Origin: an uncultured Clostridia bacterium
GTDB taxonomy: Bacteria > Bacillota > Clostridia > Christensenellales > UBA1242
NCBI GenBank assembly: GCA_934747775.1
Contig: CAKVHA010000006.1
Location: 19,932-83,931 of the forward strand
Direction: 5' to 3'
Length of the DNA: 64,000 nucleotides
In this document: in pieces, positions 25,734 through 34,331 of the stretch
Position numbering within the stretch: position 1 is the first letter of the stretch
Layout of the letters: every line of letters starts with the position of its first letter
Notes under the pieces: generated by a model
The model's input: only the letters and a program-made list of their open reading frames with translations
Databases searched by the model: none
Told to the model about the DNA's origin: nothing
Position numbers and translations under genes: made by a program

Positions 25734-25763
25734 GGTGGTGCTCTACCGCTGAGCCACACCAGC
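25689..25763 (-). tRNA. tRNA-Thr(GGT)
   Basis: 75 nt including an encoded CCA. The acceptor stem is GCTGGTG/CACCAGC, the D arm GCTCAGCGGTAGAGC, the anticodon stem CCACC/GGTGG with loop TTGGTAA (anticodon GGT, reads ACC), and the T arm ACGGGTCCGATTCCCGT. All arms pair. Its 3' half is the integration target of the island on its left, and integration keeps the gene whole. Confidence 0.95.
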
Positions 25764-26159
25764 ACGAACCAAATGTTCTTACGGTTATAAATGTTTTGTT
25801 TGGGTTGATAGAGTAGTGAAGTAATTGCGTAACAAAGTAAATATTGATTTTTTAAAGTGTATAACGGGGTTTGTTGTGATAAAACATTGTGTTTTAAATC
25901 TAATAGCGATTGCCTTTTATGATAAAATGTTTTTATAAAATTGAGTTTTATAAAGACTTTTGTAGTAAACGCAGTAAAAGCAAATTTGTGTTTAAAAAGT
26001 ATGAAATACTATAAGTTTTTTAAACAGCATAGGTATTATATTAAATTTTGTGGCAGCGTGTCAATATTTTTGGCAAAAAAATAAAAGAAAAACCATAAAA
26101 TGGGGCGGATTTATTAAAAAAATATTTGTTTTTGGGCATAATTGTGCTAAAATGGAACT
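25764..26159. other. Spacer between tRNA-Thr and holB
   Basis: No gene is supported in this AT-rich stretch. At its right end TTGTTT (26126-26131) and an extended -10 TGTGCTAAAAT (TAAAAT at 26148-26153) lie only six bases before the holB ATG. This suggests transcription starting at or next to the start codon. Confidence 0.5.
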
Positions 26160-27092
26160 ATGGAAACCTTATATTTACAGAGTAATCTACATAAATTAAT
26201 ACAACGTGACAAACTTAGCGGAATGCTTAACCATGCATACTTGCTAATTTCCACCGATCAAACATTGGTTAACGAGTATGCAAGATTTGTTGCGTGCGAA
26301 ATACTTTGCGATAAAGCTGAACCGTGCTTTAGCTGTACAACCTGTACACGAGTAAAAAACGGAACGCACAGTGACGTGGAAACATATCCCACTAACGACA
26401 AACCAATTGTTGTGGACGATATTAATAAAATTGTAAGCGAAAGCTATATTTTGCCGTTGGAAGCGGAAAAAAAAATATACATTTTAAAAAACTTTGACTT
26501 GGCAACAATTCAGGCGCAAAACAAACTGCTAAAAACGCTTGAAGAACCGCCTAAAAGCGTTGTTTTCTTGGTTACTACCAGCAATGAAACTAATGTGTTG
26601 CCAACCATAAAATCGCGCTGTAAAAAGGTCACAATTCCGCAAGTAGAAATGCACGAACTTGAAGCATACATAACGCGTGCATTTAATAAATCGCAAGCGG
26701 AAGCAAAAGAGATTGCTGAGCTTTCGGGCGGAAGTGTAACAGGTGCAAACAAGTTTTTAAAAAATCCTAATTTAATGCAGTTAAAAAATATGTGTCAAGA
26801 AGTTGTTTTGCAGTTGAATTCTAGTGAAAATGTGCTTGCCACAGGTTGCAGAATATTAGCCATAACCAATGATTTGGAAGAGTTTTTAAACTTGCTGACC
26901 GAGTATTTGGGTGAATTAATGGCAAAATCTGCAAATGGCGAAAGCGTGGGGCTTTCACGTCGCGAAATAGGGCTTATTAGCCAAAAGGTTAACGACGGAA
27001 TTAAAAAAATAAAAAGTAATTGTAACTTAAATGCGGTTTTAGACGGACTGCTAATGGGTATTTTGGAGGTTAAATATTTATGCCGAAAGTAG
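26160..27092 (+). CDS. holB: DNA polymerase III delta' subunit
   Basis: 310 residues. This clamp-loader AAA+ subunit lacks a working P-loop (the site reads LISTDQT), as normal for delta'. A zinc knuckle is formed by Cys50, 56, 59 and 62. The conserved NKLLKTLEEPP is at 121-131, followed by the SRC motif (152-154) whose Arg serves as the arginine finger. It acts with delta and tau/gamma to load the sliding clamp. No ribosome binding site precedes the ATG. Its 3' end overlaps ricT by 13 bases, as in the Bacillus holB-ricT operon. Confidence 0.9.
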   Translation: METLYLQSNLHKLIQRDKLSGMLNHAYLLISTDQTLVNEYARFVACEILCDKAEPCFSCTTCTRVKNGTHSDVETYPTNDKPIVVDDINKIVSESYILPLEAEKKIYILKNFDLATIQAQNKLLKTLEEPPKSVVFLVTTSNETNVLPTIKSRCKKVTIPQVEMHELEAYITRAFNKSQAEAKEIAELSGGSVTGANKFLKNPNLMQLKNMCQEVVLQLNSSENVLATGCRILAITNDLEEFLNLLTEYLGELMAKSANGESVGLSRREIGLISQKVNDGIKKIKSNCNLNAVLDGLLMGILEVKYLCRK

Positions 27093-27940
27093 TTGGGGTG
27101 AGATTTAAAGAAGCGGGCAAAGTGTACACTTTTATGCCAATAGATGGGCTAGAAAAAGGTACTCGCGTTGTTGTTGAAACATCGCGCGGCAAAGAAATTG
27201 GTTTTGTTGCCACCGATGTGTACGAAGAAAACGAGGACAATCTAATATTGCCCCTTGTTTCTGTTAGTCGCATAGCAACAGAAAAAGACTTAGCAAAAAT
27301 GGACGAGCTTAACAAAAAACGCACAAAAGCCATAGAGGAAACCAACAAACTCATAAAAAAATACAACTTGGATATGAAGGTTGTTGATGCATCTTTCACA
27401 CTAGACGGACAAAAAGTGATTATAGACTTTGTGTGCGAAGATAGGGTTGATTTTAGAGATCTTGTTAAAGACCTAGCCACAGTGTTGAAAATGCGTATTG
27501 AGTTGCGCCAAATTGGCATTCGCGACCAAGCTAAACTTGTGGGCGGAATAGGCGAGTGCGGCAGAGAATGTTGCTGCAAAAAGTATCTAAACGACTTTGA
27601 TAAGGTAAGCATTAAAATGGCAAAAGTGCAGGGGCTTTCGCTAAACACAAGCAAAATTAGTGGAATTTGCGGTAGGCTTATGTGTTGTTTGGCGTACGAA
27701 AACGATTATTACAACGAAATTAATGCCAAAATGCCAAAACTAAATAGCAGAGTAACCACTAAAGACGGCGAAGGAACTGTGGTGTACAACAACCTTCTAA
27801 AACAAACCGTAACAGTAAAATTTGTAAGCGACGATGCGGTTAAAATGGAAGAATATCCGCTTGAAGAGATTGCGGTAAAACCCGTAGAAAATGTAAAGAA
27901 ATTGGAAAACAATAAAAATGAAAAACCTAATAAAAAGTAA
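27080..27940 (+). CDS. ricT: PSP1-domain protein RicT/YaaT
   Basis: 286 residues. The PSP1 domain has the invariant cysteine pattern GECGRECCC (Cys160, 164-166) and GICGRLMCC (Cys197, 202, 203). In B. subtilis the RicT-RicA-RicF complex carries iron-sulfur clusters and governs RNase Y processing and, indirectly, Spo0A phosphorylation and competence. Operon position between holB and the tRNA methyltransferase gene matches Bacillus yaaT. The basic Lys/Asn-rich tail is lineage-specific. Neither ricA nor ricF is in the window. Confidence 0.92.
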   Translation: MPKVVGVRFKEAGKVYTFMPIDGLEKGTRVVVETSRGKEIGFVATDVYEENEDNLILPLVSVSRIATEKDLAKMDELNKKRTKAIEETNKLIKKYNLDMKVVDASFTLDGQKVIIDFVCEDRVDFRDLVKDLATVLKMRIELRQIGIRDQAKLVGGIGECGRECCCKKYLNDFDKVSIKMAKVQGLSLNTSKISGICGRLMCCLAYENDYYNEINAKMPKLNSRVTTKDGEGTVVYNNLLKQTVTVKFVSDDAVKMEEYPLEEIAVKPVENVKKLENNKNEKPNKK

Positions 27941-28580
27941 CGAGCGGCTAGATGATTTGCAAATAAACGGCAAATTTGTAATTCAAGACCCGCTAGATTA
28001 TTGCTTTACATCCGATAGTGTGCAGCTTGCAAACTTTGCAAATTGCAAACCAAACGATAGGGTTGTGGACCTTTGCAGCGGCTGTGGAATTGTGGGCATT
28101 TTAATACAAACAAAACACGATTGCAAAAAAGTTGTGTGTGTAGAGCTGCAAGAAAAATTTGCCGATATGGCAAAACGCAGCATAGAGTACAACAATCAGC
28201 AAGAGTTTGTTGATGTTGTTAATGCGCCACTTCAAGATGTAAACAAGATAATAGGAACTGGCTACGATGTTGTGGTGTGTAATCCGCCATACAAAAAAAC
28301 AGGGATTTTGCCAGAAAAGGAAAGCATAAAAATTGCCAAACATGAAATAAAAGTAACGCTGGAAGAGATTATAAAAGAAGCTAGCATTTTATTAAAATTT
28401 GGTGGAAAGTTTTATGTTGTGAATAAAGAAGAACGTTTGCCAGATATTTTTGTGTATTGTAGAAAATATGGACTAGAACCTAAAAAACTAAAACTGCTGC
28501 ACAGTGAAAAAGGTGCGAGCGTGGTTTTGGTTGAAGCAAAAAAAGGAGGTAGAAGCGGGCTTGTAATAACCCGCAACTAA
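27918..28580 (+). CDS. trmN6: tRNA1(Val) (adenine37-N6)-methyltransferase family protein
   Basis: 220 residues. The SAM-binding motif VVDLCSGCG (49-57) and the amino-methyltransferase motif CNPPY (121-125) identify an N6-adenine methyltransferase of the TrmN6/YabB type. It starts 23 bases inside ricT, indicating coupling, and is followed at one base by rsmI, the same order as Bacillus yabB-yabC but without yabA and yazA. The target, A37 of tRNA-Val, is inferred from family and context. Confidence 0.85.
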   Translation: MKNLIKSNERLDDLQINGKFVIQDPLDYCFTSDSVQLANFANCKPNDRVVDLCSGCGIVGILIQTKHDCKKVVCVELQEKFADMAKRSIEYNNQQEFVDVVNAPLQDVNKIIGTGYDVVVCNPPYKKTGILPEKESIKIAKHEIKVTLEEIIKEASILLKFGGKFYVVNKEERLPDIFVYCRKYGLEPKKLKLLHSEKGASVVLVEAKKGGRSGLVITRN

Positions 28581-28581
28581 T

Positions 28582-29382
28582 ATGGTTTATTTTGTAGGAA
28601 CTCCAATTGGCAATTTAAAAGAAATTACATATTATGCGGTTGAAATTTTAAATAGCGTAGATTATATTGCGTGTGAAGACACGCGCACAAGTTCGGTTTT
28701 ACTTAATCACTACAACATTAAAAAACCGCTTGTTAGCTATCATAAATTTAACGAAAAAAGTATGATAGATAAATTAATTTCAGACCAAGTTGACGGCAAA
28801 AACATTGCTGTTATTTCCGATGCGGGTATGCCTTGCATAAGCGACCCTGGGAATATTTTGGTTAACGAATTAATTAAAAATGATTTGCCATACACAGTTG
28901 TAAGCGGCCCATCGGCACTCATTAATGCATACATTTTAAGCGGCTTTAAACCACCATTTATATTTATTGGTTTTTTGCCAAATAAAACAAGTGAAATAAA
29001 AAAATTGCTTAATGAATTTAAAGACATAAATTCCGCATTAATATTCTATTTGTCACCACATAGCATAGTTTCTGACATAAACTCCATACTTTCTGTCATA
29101 GGCGATAGGGAAATATGTGTTGTGCGTGAAATTAGTAAAAGGTTTGAAGAAGTGTGTTTTTCCACATTATCTAAAGGATATGCTGGTGTAATAAAGGGTG
29201 AATTTGTGCTTATTGTAAAACCAAAAGAGAACACCGAAAAGATTTTTACACAGACGATAACCGAACAAGTGGAAGAATGTATTAAAAGTGGAATGAGTAA
29301 AAATGATGCCATTAAGAAAGTTGCAAAAGAGCGTGGCGTAAAAAAAGATGTTGTGTATAAAAAAGTAATAAAAAACGATTAG
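28582..29382 (+). CDS. rsmI: 16S rRNA (cytidine1402-2'-O)-methyltransferase
   Basis: 266 residues of the tetrapyrrole-methylase-fold RsmI family: VGTPIGNLKEIT at the N-terminus, ACEDTRTSSVLL near residue 32, VISDAGMPCISDPG near 76 and VSGPSALINA near 107. The enzyme 2'-O-methylates C1402 in the ribosomal P site. The C-terminal 50 residues (KSGMSKNDAIKKVAKERG) form the helical domain. It follows the previous stop by one base. A strong terminator ends the operon. Confidence 0.95.
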   Translation: MVYFVGTPIGNLKEITYYAVEILNSVDYIACEDTRTSSVLLNHYNIKKPLVSYHKFNEKSMIDKLISDQVDGKNIAVISDAGMPCISDPGNILVNELIKNDLPYTVVSGPSALINAYILSGFKPPFIFIGFLPNKTSEIKKLLNEFKDINSALIFYLSPHSIVSDINSILSVIGDREICVVREISKRFEEVCFSTLSKGYAGVIKGEFVLIVKPKENTEKIFTQTITEQVEECIKSGMSKNDAIKKVAKERGVKKDVVYKKVIKND

Positions 29383-29403
29383 TTAAAACTAATCGTTTTT
29401 TTT
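29366..29403. terminator. Bidirectional terminator between rsmI and spmB
   Basis: AAACGATTAGTT and AACTAATCGTTT form a 12-bp stem with A and T runs, serving both convergent genes. Confidence 0.9.
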
Positions 29404-29405
29404 AA

Positions 29406-29912
29406 CTAAATAAATTTGCAAACCCAACAGCCAACAACCGCACCAAACAAATTTGCAATTAGAGCCACTGGAATGGCATATCTAAAATGTTTTACATTTG
29501 TTTTTGCAAAATACACTGCGGTTACATAAAATATTGCTTCGCTACTGCCAGCAATTGCACAGCCTGCACGCGCAAGATAACTATCCACGCCATATTTTGT
29601 AAAGATGTTTTCAAGCACAGCAAGACTTCCGCAACCGCTAAAAGGTTTTATTAAAATCATTTCTGTTAACTCACTAGGAATGCCCAGAAAACTAAATACA
29701 GGGTTTAGTAAGTTTGCAATAAAAGTGCTAAGCCCCGACACAGAAAAAACTTCTAGTGCAATAAAAATTGCAACAATATATGGAAGGCTAGTAAGTATTA
29801 AATCAAACGAAGTTTTGCTGCCTTTTACAAAAGCGTCGTAGGCGTTTATTTTTTTAAACAAGCAATAAATTAAAATGAAGATTATAAAAAATGGAATTAT
29901 GTAAGAGCTCAT
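29406..29912 (-). CDS. spmB: Spore maturation protein B
   Basis: 168 residues, an integral membrane protein of the nucleoside-recognition/Gate family. It has about four hydrophobic helices, the conserved KPFSGCGSLAVLE and GCAIAGSSEAIFYV. SpmA and SpmB are needed for spore core dehydration. It overlaps spmA by four bases (ATGA). The pair is inserted between rsmI and metG, away from its Bacillus location. Confidence 0.92.
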   Translation of the reverse strand: MSSYIIPFFIIFILIYCLFKKINAYDAFVKGSKTSFDLILTSLPYIVAIFIALEVFSVSGLSTFIANLLNPVFSFLGIPSELTEMILIKPFSGCGSLAVLENIFTKYGVDSYLARAGCAIAGSSEAIFYVTAVYFAKTNVKHFRYAIPVALIANLFGAVVGCWVCKFI

Positions 29913-30478
29913 AATTTTTTGTCCTTAAAAATTTTCTTGCACATTTTTATTAAAACTATTCCTATCGCGGTGCTGGCGATTGTTGCTATTAGTGTGGGCA
30001 AAATTATATCTGCAGCACTAGCCGATCCGTGAGTTATGCGCAAGCTAATTACTGTGGTTGGGATAAGTTGAAGGCTGGTAACATTTAAAATCATAAACAT
30101 CGCCATCGCGTTTGTAATGTACAACTGACCTTTGCTCAGCCCAGCCATTCCGTTAATTCCGCTAGGAGTACACGCGTTTCCCATTCCAAGTAGATTGCTT
30201 GTAAGGTTAATGGCAATTTGGTTTTGGGTGTATTCGTCGGTTTCGCCAATTAAGAATTTTATGATGGGCGACATAAGCTTGGCAATTTTTTTGTCTAGTT
30301 TTGTAGTTTCTAAAATGTTTAGCAGTCCAAGCCATATTGCATAAATTGCCCATAGTTTTAAGCACAAAGCAATTGCTTTTTCGCTGCCAGTTTGAATGGA
30401 TGCAAACGCAAGTTCGGGGCGGTTTAATAGTAGCAGTCCCAGACCAACCACTAAAATTGCTATCCAAATAATGTTCAT
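29909..30478 (-). CDS. spmA: Spore maturation protein A
   Basis: 189 residues with four or five membrane helices. WLGLLNILE, LLGMGNACTPSGI and the downstream NAMAMFMILN are characteristic of SpmA. It is the first gene of the spmAB pair, which acts in the mother cell or forespore to allow core dehydration and heat resistance. The ATG is followed by a hydrophobic start. AAGGGGG about seven bases upstream on the minus strand is the ribosome binding site. Confidence 0.92.
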   Translation of the reverse strand: MNIIWIAILVVGLGLLLLNRPELAFASIQTGSEKAIALCLKLWAIYAIWLGLLNILETTKLDKKIAKLMSPIIKFLIGETDEYTQNQIAINLTSNLLGMGNACTPSGINGMAGLSKGQLYITNAMAMFMILNVTSLQLIPTTVISLRITHGSASAADIILPTLIATIASTAIGIVLIKMCKKIFKDKKL

Positions 30479-30603
30479 ATGCTTGTCCCCCTTAATATTT
30501 AATAGCGTAAAATGCTTGTTTTATTGCGGTTTTAAATAATATTATTTCTTTACACGCGATATAATTTGTGGTAAAATATCATATGACAAAAGGACGTGAT
30601 AAA

Positions 30604-32553
30604 ATGAATAAAAATTATTATATTACAACAGCTATTGCTTACACATCAGGAAAACCGCATATTGGAAATACATATGAGGCTATTTTTACTGACGCGTTGG
30701 CAAGGTTTAAACGCAAGCAAGGTTACAATGTGTTTTTCCAAACTGGAACAGATGAACACGGGCAAAAAATAGGCGAAAAAGCTCGCATTAACAATATGGA
30801 ACCAAAACAGTTTGTGGATAAAATTGCAGGAGAAATAAAAGAGCTTTGGGATAGAGCAAATGTAAGTTATGATAAGTTTATAAGAACCACAGATGCTTAT
30901 CACGAAAAACAAGTGCAAAAAATCTTTAAAAAACTTTATGATCAAGGTGATATTTACAAGGGTTCTTACGAAGGTTTGTATTGTGTACCTTGCGAGAGCT
31001 TTTGGACAGAATCGCAGCTTATAGACGGCAAATGCCCAGATTGCGGAAGAGAAGTGGTTAAGCAAAAAGAAGAATGTTATTTCTTTAAAACCAGCAAATA
31101 TGCTGACAAATTGGTGGAATATTATAATTCGCACCCAGATTTTGTTGTGCCAGAATCGCGTAAAAACGAGATGATTAACAACTTTATTAAAAGCGGTCTT
31201 CAAGACCTTTGTGTAAGCCGTACAAGTTTCAAATGGGGCATACCTGTAAATTTCGACTCAAAACACGTGGTATATGTGTGGATTGATGCGCTTTCAAACT
31301 ATATTACTGGCTTAGGCTACGATGTAGACGGAAACAGCGACAAAAAGTTTAACGAATTTTGGCCAGCAGATTTGCAAGTTGTTGGAAAAGATATTATTAG
31401 GTTCCACATCATTTATTGGCCAATTATGTTAATGGCGTTGGGGCTTCCTTTGCCAAAACGTATTTACGGACACGGCTGGTTGTTGCAAAATGGCGAAAAA
31501 ATGAGCAAGTCAAAGGGCAATGTGTTGTATTTTGATGACTTGGCTGATGTTTTTGGCGTAGATGCGGTTAGATATTATGTATTGTCCGAAATGGGCTTAG
31601 CTGATGACGGCTTGGTTGGTTGGGATTTAATAACCGACCGCACAAACACCGACCTAGCAAATATTTACGGAAACCTTGTAAGTCGTACAATAGCAATGAG
31701 TAACAAATATTTTGGCGGAGTGGTTAAAAATGGCGGCGTAAGTGATGTGGTTGATGAAAGCTTAATTGAAGTAGCCGCGAATGCACGCGATAAAGTGGCT
31801 GCAAAAATGGAAGCATTAAAAGTTTCAGATGCGCTATCGGAAATCTTTGCTGTGTTTAAACGTGCAAACAAATATATTGATGAAACCGAGCCTTGGAAAC
31901 TTGCAAAAGACGAAAGCAGTTTAAAAAGGCTTGAAACCGTGCTATACAATCTAACTGAAACCATAATAATTGGCACATCATTACTTTCGTCGTTTATGCC
32001 AGAAACTTGTAAAAAAGTGCTAAATCAACTTGGGGTAGAAGAGCGTAAATATGACGACTTAAAAAAGTTTGGCTTGTTAAAAGAAGTTAAGGTGGCAGAA
32101 AAAGTGGATGTGCTTTTCCCACGTTTGGATATTAAAGAAATTATGACGAAAGCCGATGTTGTAAAACAAAAACAACTTGAAGAATATAATAAGGAACAAG
32201 AAAAAGTACAAAAAATGGAACAAAAAGAAGAATATATTACAATAGACGATTTTGATAAGGTTAAAATTAAAGTTGGCGAGATTTTGGAATGCAAAAAAGT
32301 GGAAAAATCGGACAAACTTTTGGTTAGTCAAATAAAAATTGGTGACGATGTTCGCCAAATTGTAAGCGGAATAGCAAAATATTATACGCCAGAACAAATG
32401 GTTGGCAAAAAGGTGCTTGTTGTTACAAACCTAAAACCAATAAAACTTCGCGGAATTGAAAGCAGCGGAATGGTTTTGTGTGCCGAAAATGGCGAAGACC
32501 TTTGTCTAACAACCATAGAAAAAGACTTGCCTAGCGGAAGCGAGATTTGTTAA
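30604..32553 (+). CDS. metG: Methionyl-tRNA synthetase with C-terminal tRNA-binding domain
   Basis: 649 residues from the ATG at 30604, chosen because AAAGGACG lies eight bases upstream and the sequence MNKNYYITTAIAYTSGKPH is the normal start. An upstream in-frame GTG at 30568 would add an unlikely extension. HIGN is at 19-22 and KMSKS at 299-303. A zinc-binding insertion with CVPC...CPDC is at about 129-150, and an EMAP/Trbp111-type OB-fold for dimerisation and tRNA binding is at about 545-649. It attaches Met to initiator and elongator tRNA. tatD overlaps its stop. Confidence 0.96.
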   Translation: MNKNYYITTAIAYTSGKPHIGNTYEAIFTDALARFKRKQGYNVFFQTGTDEHGQKIGEKARINNMEPKQFVDKIAGEIKELWDRANVSYDKFIRTTDAYHEKQVQKIFKKLYDQGDIYKGSYEGLYCVPCESFWTESQLIDGKCPDCGREVVKQKEECYFFKTSKYADKLVEYYNSHPDFVVPESRKNEMINNFIKSGLQDLCVSRTSFKWGIPVNFDSKHVVYVWIDALSNYITGLGYDVDGNSDKKFNEFWPADLQVVGKDIIRFHIIYWPIMLMALGLPLPKRIYGHGWLLQNGEKMSKSKGNVLYFDDLADVFGVDAVRYYVLSEMGLADDGLVGWDLITDRTNTDLANIYGNLVSRTIAMSNKYFGGVVKNGGVSDVVDESLIEVAANARDKVAAKMEALKVSDALSEIFAVFKRANKYIDETEPWKLAKDESSLKRLETVLYNLTETIIIGTSLLSSFMPETCKKVLNQLGVEERKYDDLKKFGLLKEVKVAEKVDVLFPRLDIKEIMTKADVVKQKQLEEYNKEQEKVQKMEQKEEYITIDDFDKVKIKVGEILECKKVEKSDKLLVSQIKIGDDVRQIVSGIAKYYTPEQMVGKKVLVVTNLKPIKLRGIESSGMVLCAENGEDLCLTTIEKDLPSGSEIC

Positions 32554-33314
32554 TGATAGACGCACACGCACATTTAATAGACGAGCATTACGCCGATGTT
32601 GACTCAATGATTAGGGAGTTTAAAGATAACGGCTTAAGTCTTGTAATATCGGTGGGATGTGACAAAGAATCCGCATTAAAAACCATTGAGCTTGCTAAAA
32701 AATATGACAATGTGTACGCGGTTATTGGGTTTCATCCCGATTATGTAGACGAATACGATGAAAGTATTTTTAAATACTTAAACGACCCAAAAGTTGTTGG
32801 AGTGGGTGAAATTGGGTTAGATTATCACACAACTAAGGATAATATAGATAAACAAAAAGCAATATTTGTAAGGCAGCTTGAAATTGCAAACGAATATGGC
32901 CTTCCTGTTCAAATTCACTCGCGTGACGCAGTTGGTGATACGCTAGAATTGTTAAAACAGCACAAAAACCTACTAAACAACGGCGGAATTTGGCATTGTT
33001 TTAACGAAAGTGTAGAAGTTTTTAAGGAAGCTAGAAAGCTAGGACTTATTGTGAGTTTTGGCGGAGTTACAACATTTAAAAACGCAAAAAAATCCACCGA
33101 AATAATTAAAAAAGCACAACTTGATGAGTTTGTGCTAGAAACCGATTGTCCATATCTAACACCAGAGCCATTTCGTGGCAAGGTTGTAAACGAGCCAAAG
33201 TATGTTAAATATGTTGCACAACACATTGCAGATGTTAAAATGACAAACATTAAAAACATAATTGATTCAACCGATAAAAATGTATATAATTTGTTTAAAA
33301 AAATAGGTAAATAA
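32553..33314 (+). CDS. tatD: TatD family 3'-5' DNA exonuclease
   Basis: 253 residues from the ATG that overlaps the metG stop (TAATG); a TTG six bases earlier is possible. Metal ligands are in place: IDAHAHL at the start, GEIGLDYH (~90), QIHSRDA (~127), WHCFNE (~151) and LETDCPYLTP (~200). TatD-type enzymes are metal-dependent DNases. The order metG-tatD-rsmA follows Bacillus, but yabE and rnmV are absent between tatD and rsmA. Its stop overlaps the rsmA start. Confidence 0.93.
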   Translation: MIDAHAHLIDEHYADVDSMIREFKDNGLSLVISVGCDKESALKTIELAKKYDNVYAVIGFHPDYVDEYDESIFKYLNDPKVVGVGEIGLDYHTTKDNIDKQKAIFVRQLEIANEYGLPVQIHSRDAVGDTLELLKQHKNLLNNGGIWHCFNESVEVFKEARKLGLIVSFGGVTTFKNAKKSTEIIKKAQLDEFVLETDCPYLTPEPFRGKVVNEPKYVKYVAQHIADVKMTNIKNIIDSTDKNVYNLFKKIGK

Positions 33315-34138
33315 TGAGTATTGAAGTTATTAAAAAACACGGATTTCAATTCAATAAAAAGTTTGGTCAAAACTTTATTTTTGATACAAATTTACTAAAC
33401 GCAATTGTGGACGATGCGGGCATAAACAACACCACAACGGTTTTGGAAATTGGTTGTGGTGCTGGCACTCTTACAAAACAAATTGCAGCAAAAGCAAAGA
33501 GAGTGGTGGGTTATGAAATTGACACAAACCTAAAGCCGCTACTAAGAGAAACACTAAACGGTGTAGAAAATGCCGAGATTGTGTTTAAAGATGTGATGAG
33601 CGAAAAAACAAGCGATATTGAAGAAAAACTTGGCGACGATTATGTGATTATTGCAAATTTACCATATTACATAACAACACCAATAATATTCAAGTTTTTA
33701 GAAGAAGCAAAACGACTAAAAAGATTGGTTATTATGGTTCAACTAGAAGTTGCCGAAAGGCTTACAGCTGCCGAAAACACTGCAAACTATGGTGCAATTA
33801 CGGCACAAATAAAGTACAGAGCAAATGTTAAAATAACCCGCATTGTAAAAAGAAATATGTTTACGCCAGCCCCTAATGTAGATAGTGCTGTTGTTAGAAT
33901 AGACTTTGTAAAAAAATATGATATTGCAAATGAAAAATTGTTAAACGACCTTATTAAAGCGGCTTTTCAAATGCGACGTAAAACACTTGCAAATAATTTA
34001 AAATCGTCATTAAAACTAACAACTGAGCAAATAACAACATTATTTGAAAAACTAAATTTATCGCCGTCCGTTCGCGGTGAAGCCTTAGAAATAGAGCAGT
34101 TTGTAGATTTAAGCAACCTTATTAACGAAATTAAATAA
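33314..34138 (+). CDS. rsmA: 16S rRNA dimethyladenosine transferase
   Basis: 274 residues of the KsgA/RsmA family: KKFGQNFIFD, the SAM motif LEIGCGAGTLT (~44), acidic EID (~71), catalytic NLPYYITTPI (~113) and a C-terminal helical domain with AAFQMRRKTLANNL. The enzyme dimethylates A1518 and A1519 near the 3' end of 16S rRNA. It is coupled to tatD by a one-base overlap (TAATG). I see no clear terminator after it. Confidence 0.95.
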   Translation: MSIEVIKKHGFQFNKKFGQNFIFDTNLLNAIVDDAGINNTTTVLEIGCGAGTLTKQIAAKAKRVVGYEIDTNLKPLLRETLNGVENAEIVFKDVMSEKTSDIEEKLGDDYVIIANLPYYITTPIIFKFLEEAKRLKRLVIMVQLEVAERLTAAENTANYGAITAQIKYRANVKITRIVKRNMFTPAPNVDSAVVRIDFVKKYDIANEKLLNDLIKAAFQMRRKTLANNLKSSLKLTTEQITTLFEKLNLSPSVRGEALEIEQFVDLSNLINEIK

Positions 34139-34331
34139 AATTTAGCAATTGTTAAAATTAAAACCTAAAGTAAAAAAAACATCTAAAATTAAGGTGTAAA
34201 TTAATACTTTGGGTTTTTTCATACTTATTATACATAAAAAAACAAATTACGCACTAAATTTTAAATTTGTGTTAAACATTTTTTGTTCCAGCTAATATAT
34301 AATTAAATAGTATGTGTTTAGGAGGGATAAT

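Noticed and set aside
28101..28343. Antisense frames over the housekeeping operon (for example at 27070-27654, 28101-28343, 30646-31203)
   Set aside because: They lie fully opposite well-identified genes such as ricT, trmN6 and metG and show no family motif or translation signals.
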